A stretch of 64,000 bases of DNA from Psilocybe azurescens (taxonomy: Eukaryota; Basidiomycota; Agaricomycetes; Agaricales; Agrocybaceae), in NCBI GenBank assembly GCA_023853785.1, contig JAJIRX010000648.1:434001-498000 (forward strand), given 5' to 3'. The notes beneath the pieces were generated by a model that was not told the origin of the DNA, searched no databases, and saw nothing but the letters and a program-made list of their open reading frames with translations. Numbering within the stretch: position 1 is the stretch's first letter; every line of letters starts with the position of its first letter. The translations under genes and the position numbers were made by a program. Below are positions 55,720 to 64,000 of the stretch, in pieces.

Positions 55720-58700
55720 TCAACCCAGAGAGACGTTCCCCGTTGGTGCAGAGACATCTTCGTCCTCATCTTGATCAAATGTATCACTGAAGTTGCAGTT
55801 CACAGATGACAAGTAGAACTGCATTTTCCACATGTCACCGATGGTCAAGTTCGTATGATCAAAGGTGGGAACGACAACATTCTGCGTGGCGAAGTCTGAA
55901 GGTGTGGGTGTCCGTCGGGTGAGGTATGGTGGCATCTTGGGATATCGAGCGGAGAAATGCGTGAGTACGATGTTCTTTGCGCTCATCCTGAAATGACATC
56001 CGATGAGACACGGTATGAAATCGGGAGAGAAAAGGCGACAGCTTACTTTTTGCCTTCCGCGATGGCCTGTCCAATAGTACTGTGGTTCTTCTTCTTGGCC
56101 ATTTCGGCTTCTTCGTCTGCCATCGTTGCTTCATGGATCAGGACAGTCACCCCCATTGCATTCCGACGCAGGTTTTCTGAAGGGGATGTATCCGCTGAGA
56201 ATCTGCAACAAATAGAGATTACAATCATCTTTTGTTTGAATGCAGGTATGAAAACTTACGCAGTACTCCAACCATCCTTATGCCGAAACACAACACCGAA
56301 GCAGCGGCAACGATGGAAGACATCGACTGTCTTGAACGAGTCCAAGCCCAGCGCGTCGCACATTTTCTTTCCATTACTCACTGATCTGTTAGGTTCGATT
56401 AAAACATGAAACAACATAAGTTAGTAATCTTTACTTACGCCTCATAGTCTAGCCATGGCTCGTCTCCTCCAATGTGCCATACTCCTTGACCGCTATACGC
56501 ACCTCGAGAATTATAGTGCATGCTCTCACTGAAGACCGGAATTACACCATTCCCAGAGGGGTCGTTTAGCCCAAGATCTTGTATCGCAGACATTTCACGT
56601 AGGTAGAGATGTACCCCACGGATTGTAACAACATAGAGTGGATGGCTAGGGGGTGGGTCAAGCTGTTGATTTGAGTGTAAGCGTCGGTACGGGAAGTCAG
56701 GTACGACACATAAGCACTGACGAGTTTTCTTTTCGCAAGAATGTTTGCAAGACCTATATGATGATCTGCATGCATATGACTGATGAAGATACATTTGAGG
56801 TCTCTCAGAGCTTGCCATACGTCGTAGATCGAATCATCCAGTCCGAAATTGCGAACCATCTGTCCCCAGGTGCCTTCACCAGCATCAAGCATAATGTTTC
56901 CCCAATTTGGTATCGTGACGAGAGTCGATAACACTACGAAAAGGGAGTCATAGAGCATTTCGACTGCCTGAAAATAAAAAAGCTTACCATTGCGGTATTT
57001 ACTGGGGAGAGAGCCGCCTGTGCCCAAGGAAATTATTCCTACATCCGCGCCAGGCTCGGATTCCGCGTTCTTTGTAACACAACCTGAGCGATGCTTTCCT
57101 TCGCTTCTTTAATCGACTCGCTCAAGACGGGCGAAAATTCGAGAGGAACTGCGCCTGATGCTATTGGATGGAATTTGTCCCTTTTAACAACCTCTGGATC
57201 GGGAGCAGGAGGTATCCATGGTCTCATGTTGATCTTGAGGCTAGAGCTCATCTCAAAGACGTTTGAAGGAAGGCCAGAAACCTCTGTAGACGTCGTATGG
57301 TTGGCATGAATCAAGACACGAACAAATTACACGTACCAGAAAGGGCTTTTTTCGGAGTCAAGTTGTATTTGGGTATTCGGAACATCTTTTCGTCAAGAGT
57401 GTTTAGGCGCAATTGGTTATAGGCAGCACTGGTAAATGTCACTGGATCGGAGCAATGTTCTCTGGAGCCAATTATATGCTATATTGTGATTCGGTTAGCT
57501 ATCGCTTGCATTCGAATGCAATGCACTTTTTAAAGTTTACATACATGAGCTAATGGCCCAAAGCCGCGCATGAAGGCCTGGTATCTCTCGTCTTCAAGAA
57601 CGCCCGGGCCACACATATTATAGGCCACGCGCAGATTATATTCTCGTTCTGTCGTCTCGAATATTGTTGGGTCTTCGGACCAAAACTTTTGGTAAAATTC
57701 GGACCCTCGGAACGAAGCTACCAAGGCCGGTATATGCGCAATAGAAGGCACGTCTAGAATGACTATAGCCTTGGGCCAGAAATTCAAGTCAGACGAATCG
57801 GTGGCGCAAAAATTGAGAGAAATGGAGTGCATACCGCTGTCTTTTCCGCTTCCCCGAGTACTTCGTCCGATCTAACAGTCCTCGTAATAGTTTCCTCCCC
57901 ATCCTGCACCTCAAACGTAACGGTTTGTCCTCGGGCCAGTAAGCTTCTAAGGTTACCATTAGGAACACCCAATTCTAGGGCCCTTGCTACGTTGAATTTG
58001 CCTCGGTATTGAGGGCCGACAAGTAAGTATGACATTGCAGGGGGGATTGTCAGAAGGAGGTAGGTTAGATGTGGGATTGGGCAGTTGCAGTTTGAACCCC
58101 GGGGAGGAGTAACTCTTCTATAATCGTCTACCTGCAGAAATTATGAGAAACTATTGTCTCCTGGATATCAAGCACTTACATCGGCCTTTTCTTCATTAAG
58201 TGGAGGACTAACATCTGGGTCGGACGGATTAAGCTTCGCCAGCATACGGGAGTGAGAAATGCAACGTACGTTCTAAAGCTACTACTTTCGAGTCCTTCTT
58301 GGACAGAGATTTCGGTTTTTTCGCTACCTTTTGCGAGTTCGAGCGTGTATTCGGGAACATACTATGAATTATGGCAGAACGATATTCATCCCCAAGTTCA
58401 CCGCTCAATGTTTCTGGTCTGAAATTATCGTCCTTTGTTTTATCCCATAAGGGAGGGGAATATATGATTTTGCCTTTGACGTTTTTGTCGCCAACTTTTA
58501 GTCTTTTGGGAGGAAAGTCGGGAGATGATTCGCGTTTCCTTTTCCCTGACGTGTCTGAAGAAGATTCCGAAACGATCGATTCCGTTGGTTCTGCGGACGA
58601 GACGTTTGAAGCAGCGGTTTCTGATAGTCGTGTAAAGTCTTCAGAATGAGGAAGGACTGGAATGGCGTAGACTGTCAAGTTGTCGTCCTTATAGCATGGT

Positions 58701-59281
58701 GTAGGAGTCGATGTGGCAGGCGCTATCCATGGGAGTTCTGTAGACTTGATATTGATGGTGTCTCTAATCGATGTTGGAATCAAATAGAGGTGCGATGATA
58801 CTCGAGCTTACCTGTAAGTGTAGAATCGCATGCTAGACAAGATGTGGTTGAACCCGCGGGGTGCAATTAAGTTTAGATTATCAATGGTTGCATCGGCAAA
58901 GGTCATAAGCAATCCTTAGTGCATGTTAGTACATGATTAGGCGTAGATGAATCTCGAATGTGATTGAAACATACCAGGAAGTCCTCCCATCTTCTCTATT
59001 CTGGCTTGCGTATAGAAGATAGCACGAGCTTTCTTCCAGTTCCTTCCACTTTGGAGGAAAGACCTTGTCGTGTTTTCGCTAGTATTGAATATGTACTTTG
59101 CATTGTCGAAAGCGACGAGTATAGAGGGTTCCGTGTCGGAAGAGACTGAAGTAAGGACGGACGAAGACCAGTTCATGTCGCGAAGAGCCTCTCTTGCGTT
59201 TCGCGCCGAGCTGAAACGACGAAGGAGAGAAATTCCAGATTTCCCTGAGAAGCGCCGAACTAATGCCAGGAGATTGGCCAC
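55720..59281 (-). CDS. TRZ1: tRNase Z, long form (ELAC2/Trz1)
   Basis: Endonuclease that removes 3' trailers from pre-tRNAs. About ten exons. The N-terminal half is the inactive beta-lactamase-like domain: SSDTEPSILVAFDNAKYIFN, ARAIFYTQARIEKMGGLPGM, APRGFNHILSSMRFYTYR, DDNLTVYAIPVL, LLVGPQYRGKFNVARALELG. The catalytic half has GTGGSLPSKYRN, MLDAGEGTWGQMVRNFG and the metal-binding HMHADHHIGL (about 56778). It continues with CRCFGVVFRHKDGWSTAFSA, VLIHEATMADEEAEMAKKKN, HSTIGQAIAEGKKMSAKNIV and LTHFSARYPK. Two in-frame starts exist: 59281 gives MANLLALVRRFSGKSGISLL plus RRFSS, a likely mitochondrial presequence, while 59176 gives MNWSSSVLT. The acidic C-terminus ends at 55720. Confidence 0.93.
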
Positions 59282-59538
59282 TTTGCCCTATTTACGAGCA
59301 CACGAAAGCTCTATTAAAGAATTTCTAACAAAATTTGGCAAGTCATTATTGAGGCGTGACCGTTACGAACGTCGGGCCGGGCTCCGTCGTTGCTCTCATC
59401 AACAGTCCAGGCTCCCGTTCAGTCTTGATCAAGTTTAGTCACTAACCCTTTAGCCTTGTCGTCCTACTCTCCGTCTGCTCCTTCTATACCCGCATTCGGG
59501 TCCCTACAGCGACTAGGGATCCTCTCTTCAACTCCATA

Positions 59539-61676
59539 ATGACCAATCTCTTGCGCATCGCATTTGCTACATGTTTCTTGACATATGCCGCAGCTCATGA
59601 ACACCACGATGAACTATCGGAAGAGGAAGCAAACGCGCCTGTCGACAACATACTATGGATACACATGCTCTTACAGGCATTAGTATGGGGTATCCTGTTT
59701 CCCATTGGTATGGTTCTCGGAATCACAAGGAGCAGATGGCACGTACCTCTACAAGTGAGTCTCTGCACAAGTTTCACAGCTGCTGTTTCAACTACGACAA
59801 GTCAAGCATGTTACTCAATTTTTGAATAGTCTACTGGATATGCCTTGACAATTGGAGGATACATCCTGGGCCATTCTCATAAGGGTCGAGCTTTCCTACC
59901 CTCTGTACATGGTACATTTGCCAAGATCCTTTTGTGCCTATACTTGCACAACTCGTCATTGGCATCTATCTGAAATTGCATATTCATGAAAAGTCAATTC
60001 GACCTTATATCGTGAAGGTTCATGGCGTCATTGGAAAATCATATCCGATACTAGGCTGGACTCAAATGCTGTTTGGAGTCGTGACATACAGAGGATATTG
60101 TCGTGGAGGAGCACTTGGCAAGTACAAACTAGTCTTTGAGGATGACATATTGATGCTAACCGAAATTCGAAATGAAACCTCCTATACATCTATATATAGG
60201 TCAATGCCTTGCACATTATATCATGGGTAGTGGATTCATCGCATACGCTGTGATCATGACGATAATCATGCTTGTCGGTGAACAATGGGTTCGTCGGAGT
60301 GGAAGGAGTCCGGAATTTTTTGATTCATCTGTTATCACTCTCTGGGTACGTGTTTCTTTTGATCGTCTGACTACCTCGTTGAACAAACGACTTATACATT
60401 AATAGGGAATTGGTAAGAATCGATGTTGATTAAGCTCAATCTCTTGCTCAAGTTCTTCGTCAGTCAATACGTTCACCGAACATCATGGAGGATCTTGGTC
60501 TGTGAAAGATATGCAACACACGTATGCCATATGCATTTATCCCATGACCTTTGGCTGATACAGTTTCTGTAGCATTCTTGGGGTTTTGTGTATGGTTTAC
60601 CTTCGTGAAAACCAGAGTTGAAAGCTCTGACCAGGTTTCTCTTCTCATAGGGTGGACAGGTGGAATTCTTGGAATATATCTTGCGAGAAATAATCGGGTT
60701 CGTATCAGTTAGCCTCTGTTGCGGATGCCAGCTAATTTCCGGTACCTTCAGCGCAATATAGTACCAGCCGTGATGTGCGTATTTTGTAACTTTACCCTCC
60801 GTTATGGTACTTATCTTTAACAGCATCTTCTTGACCGGGTGGGCCATGTCTGAGCATGCTCAAGCCCTTATGCTTTCTACTAAAGTGAGATCCAAAAGAC
60901 GATGAAGACGACTCTTACATTGGAATCTCAAATTTGTTTGTAGGTACATGCCATGTTTGGACACACCCTCATGCTCGCCGGTGTTACGCGAATCGCTGAA
61001 GTTTGCTACTTTGTACCAACCTATGCAGGAGAAGGCCCGGACGACGACAGCCACAGCGAACATACCTTGGCCGATGGTGTTAGTCCAAGGACTTCCTCGA
61101 CACACAAAACATTTGCTGCACGTTCGTTCCAGTACCTCACTCCTTTCGTGAGTCGCCAATCCACATCAGCATTTCCAGTTAGATCTAATTGCATTCTTCG
61201 TCGCTTTAGCTCTTAGCTTCTGCTGGGTATAATCACCTTTACTTTCTCGTCATTTTGCTCTGATCTGATTCTGGAAAACAGCCTGATGTTTATGTCAGCT
61301 ACGGATGAAGAACTAACATATGTACACGATAACCAAATGGATCACGTCACATACATCCTCATCATCATAAGGTCAGTCTTGAACTCTCCTCCAGCTGGTG
61401 TAATTGATCTGATACACGAATATTTTCTACAGCTTTTCTTTTCTGCTCTACACATTCATTGTCTTCCTCGTCAATCTGTATCCCACGACAGGTCGTAACG
61501 CATCTAATGTGGCCTTGAATACTGTCGACGACTCAAATATCGAAATGGTGACCCCAGGTGGTCGTTCAAAATGGTACAGCAGAGTACCCTTGCGAGGGAA
61601 TGGAGGTCAGGCGCACGTGTTGGGAGATGACGAAGACGATGAGGATCTCATGACTCCTCAAATGGGCCGTAGATGA
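59539..61676 (+). CDS. Ytp1-like multispanning membrane protein
   Basis: Integral membrane protein of the Ytp1 family (function unclear; Ytp1 resembles mitochondrial electron-transport proteins). A signal peptide [19 protein letters not shown] is followed by a His-rich luminal [12 protein letters not shown] segments include [151 protein letters not shown] and LLASAGIIFTFSFC. One base is missing in the T4 run at 59930-59933 (KILFVPIL is restored by a fifth T). A 7-nt microexon at 60406-60412 is needed to read [18 protein letters not shown]. The cytoplasmic acidic tail is [16 protein letters not shown]. Ten or more short exons, all GT-AG. Confidence 0.87.
60406..60412 (+). other. 7-nt microexon of the Ytp1-like gene
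   Basis: GGAATTG between an AATAG acceptor and a GTAAGA donor. Including it gives [11 protein letters not shown] in frame; skipping it loses the conserved GIV residues and shifts the frame. Confidence 0.65.
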
Positions 61677-62415
61677 CAATGAAGGGCTGAGATGTATGTT
61701 GGTAGTGTCAAATGATTTGTATATTAATACTGGAGTGTGAAGGTCAAAATTGAGAAGGCTATTCGGGACACAAGAGCTAGTCCTCGAATTCAAACTCTTT
61801 GTCACAACTTTTCGACACGTATACTTACTATAAATCACACATAAAAGTACCGGCGTCAGCGCCTCTGGCAGAAATAAGCGTTTCTTAAACAGAGTGCGTC
61901 GCTCGAACAAGAAACTACACATTGAGACTTTGAGAGGAAAATGGCAATTACTTCGGTAGTGTCGAAACCTCCGAATCATACAGATCCTGTCTCGCCCAGA
62001 CAGGCATTTTGTGTTCACATTATAGAGATCCCATTTAAAACCCAAACACCTCTCTGAAAACTCAGTGGCCTTTTGAGTTTAGCAACCTAAACGCATTCCA
62101 GTGTATTCCGAGCTTTCGCTAGATCTATTTTTAGCCCACCCTCCGCAGAAGTTAACAGAATTCTCTCAATTTTCAAGGTCACCACCTGATAAGTACTCCG
62201 ATGAGAGGTCAATATCCCTAGTAGCACACAAAGTCGTAGAAATGCTTTGTCAGGTTGGAGATTACGCACGCTGCAAACACAAGCGATATAGCGCAAATCT
62301 CGTGTTTATAGGTGCCGAGCAATTGCGTTAGCCGCGGCAAACGTCATCTCTGAATAACTCTGGGACACTCGTCTCTTTGCTTTTCAATTCCAACTTTATT
62401 GATATCGACAACAAA
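61677..62415. other. Intergenic region between Ytp1-like and FMP52-like genes
   Basis: No gene seen. It contains the 3' UTR of the left gene and the promoter of the right gene. A minus-strand frame at 61566-62045 overlaps the coding end of the Ytp1-like gene and has no domain. Confidence 0.4.
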
Positions 62416-63584
62416 ATGGCATGTAAGTATGGATTTCCATCACATAGACACCATAAGTCTGACAGAACACGGTGTTGGTCTTACTCGATAGCATCACAGA
62501 CCGCACTCATCATCGGAGCAACGGGCCAAACAGGTCGCCATTTGCTTCAAAACCTCCTCGAGTCATCCCATTTCAGCCATGTCGGAGAATACGGACGCAG
62601 AGTAACACCTGCCGACGAAATTACGACTGGCAAGGACAAGCTCGAGCAGAAAGCCATTGACTTTGAGAAGATACAAGAGTCAGGACTTAAACAGAAGACA
62701 TGGGATGTGGTGTTCATCACGTACGGCCTCCATGTTGTGCGCTATATCTCCTGATTATTGACGTTACTGTATCTCATAGCTTGGGCACGACGAAAGCCAA
62801 TGCAGGAAGTGCAGAGGCATTCGAGAAGATTGACAGAGAGTACGTTATACGCTTATGATGCTCTCTCTCTAGCCCTTCAGGAATCTGAAGGGGGACCTCT
62901 GCTTCCAGATATGTTCTCGCTGCTGCCAAAGAAGCCAGAAGTTCAGACTCCTCGACACCCCAACGCCTTGTCTATCTCTCCGTGAGCCTCTATGTCATGC
63001 GTTTCGTGGCTCCATGTTCATATCCGACTGCCTCATACGCTTAGTCTGGAGGCGCCAACTCCAGCTCTCCTTTCTTATACCCCAAGTGCGTTACCTTACC
63101 TGATAGCAGTGGACTTGCTAATACAGTGTTATAATAGGAGCAAGGGCTTAACAGAAGAGGGACTAGCCAGCTTAGGATACTCCGACACCATCATCTTCCG
63201 ACCTGGTTTCCTTGCAGGCACCAACCGAGCAGACCACAGAGTCGTAGAAACATTCTTCGGGTACGTCCCCACCCACTTGATCATTCACTCATTTACAAAT
63301 ACTTATTTGTCTTTTCACTTTACTAGAAAGATCACTGGTGCCCTATCATATGTAACTTCTGCAGTGGAGATCAATGTACGCAAACATTCTAACCGTTTCG
63401 TGCGCTCAAGTGCTCACAGTGATTCTAGATATCCGCCCTCGGAAAGGCGATGGCTGAAGCAGGCAGACTTGGCTCTGAAGCACTTCCTTCTGCTGTCCAT
63501 CCTACACAGGCAGGAAAAGAGGGCGCGAAATTCACCGTGATCAACAACGCAGGAGCCATCAAGTTGGCCGAGCTGACCAAGTAA
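62416..63584 (+). CDS. FMP52: Fmp52-like NAD(P)-binding protein
   Basis: Small SDR-fold protein of the Fmp52/TIP30 (HTATIP2) group; yeast Fmp52 is associated with the mitochondrial outer membrane. Eight exons (62416-62422, 62492-62720, 62780-62839, 62909-62981, 63045-63085, 63138-63260, 63327-63375, 63429-63584) give 245 residues in one frame. The nucleotide-binding motif TALIIGATGQTGRHLLQNLL is followed by KAIDFEKI, WDVVFITLGTTKANAGSAEA, FEKIDREYVLAAAKEARSSD, QRLVYLSSGGANSSSPFLYP, KSKGLTEEGLASLGYSDTII, FRPGFLAGTNRADHRVVETF and a C-terminal SALGKAMAEAGRLG. The Y-P-K-S-K segment aligns with the SDR YxxxK motif. The first exon is only 7 nt (ATGGCAT), and the first intron phase gives MASSQTALIIGATG. 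Confidence 0.9.
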
Positions 63585-63850
63585 AGTGCTCGGTCATAAT
63601 GCAATACTTTCCATTTCGTCGGTTCCCAATTATCTAAGTACAAGTCGTGTAATATAACTCAGTTGATGAATGTATTATCTATCGGTCAAATTGCGTTGGC
63701 TAATGAATAGTATTCCAAATTCATCATACATATGTAGTAAAGCTTCGAGTAAAGTAGTTTTTGAGTTGGACCAAGAAAGTAGCCGATGTACAAATAGCGA
63801 CAGTGAGTATGACATTATTTTCTGGAAAAATTCGAACACCACGAACATAT
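63585..63850. other. 3' flank of FMP52-like gene, no gene seen
   Basis: AT-rich intergenic DNA up to the boundary of the repeat at 63851. Confidence 0.4.
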
Positions 63851-64000
63851 TGTAACGTTTCTGCCTAAAATGGAACATGCCGGAATTGCACACGGCACAA
63901 CCGTTGGACTATCTGTCCCAAGATAAGTCTGAACCAAGTCAGGCTTCGACGTTACAACTCTCAGATCGTCACACCCGTTACTCCAGTACATGTTTCCTGG
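63851..64000 (-). repeat. Inverted copy of the 280-bp repeat, cut by the window end
   Basis: The minus strand matches the unit at 32445-33198. The 106-bp core is 63851-63956 (TGTAACGTTTCTGCC at its left, CGACGTTACA at its right), followed by unit sequence CTCAGATCGTCACACCC to the edge. Only scattered mismatches are seen, for example CCCAAGATAAG against CCCTAGATAAG. The left boundary coincides exactly with the core end, as it does at 33198. Confidence 0.85.

Noticed and set aside
57784..58035. Separate small gene starting MSYLLVGPQYRGKFN
   Set aside because: It is an internal exon of tRNase Z, continuous with the conserved text on both sides.

Overview
This window looks like nuclear DNA of an agaricomycete (mushroom-forming) basidiomycete. 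Genes are dense in short GT-AG introns of roughly 45-80 nt. There is an expanded BTB/POZ family, a KDZ-type transposase with its cysteine-cluster domain, a DIRS-like tyrosine-recombinase retrotransposon, and orthologues of conserved fungal housekeeping genes.

Layout. 0.5-3.2 kb: two minus-strand BTB/POZ paralogues. 4.2-10.2 kb: a degenerate DIRS-like retrotransposon (gag, RT/RNase H, tyrosine recombinase). 10.2-33.9 kb: a third BTB gene cut in two. Its 3' part is at 10228-10547 and its 5' part at 33196-33923, and the two halves rejoin in frame. Between them lies about 22.65 kb of inserted DNA. It is bounded for most of its length by divergent ~133-bp inverted repeats and carries a KDZ transposase, at least five cargo genes of unknown function and many GC-rich GGGACCGG-like tracts. 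A very young 6.7-kb Ty3/gypsy chromovirus (15598-22293, TSD ATGGC) is nested inside. A 280-bp tandem repeat sits at the right edge (32445-33198), and a related copy lies at the end of the window (63851-64000).

34.3-63.6 kb is ordinary gene space: a ZNF511-like C2H2 protein, an intron-containing tRNA-Asn(GTT), a Rho GEF with two consecutive DH domains plus PH and CNH, a UBA-zinc finger-UBX protein, an F-box protein, a survivin/Bir1 gene divergent from a WAPL gene, long-form tRNase Z, a Ytp1-like membrane protein and an Fmp52-like protein.

Reading caution. Several conserved genes (BIR1, WAPL, YTP1) and the transposons are broken by single-base length errors, mostly in mononucleotide runs. The pattern looks like consensus-sequence error, so 'pseudogene' calls here are provisional. 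All calls rest on reading the sequence and remembered family motifs; no searches were run.
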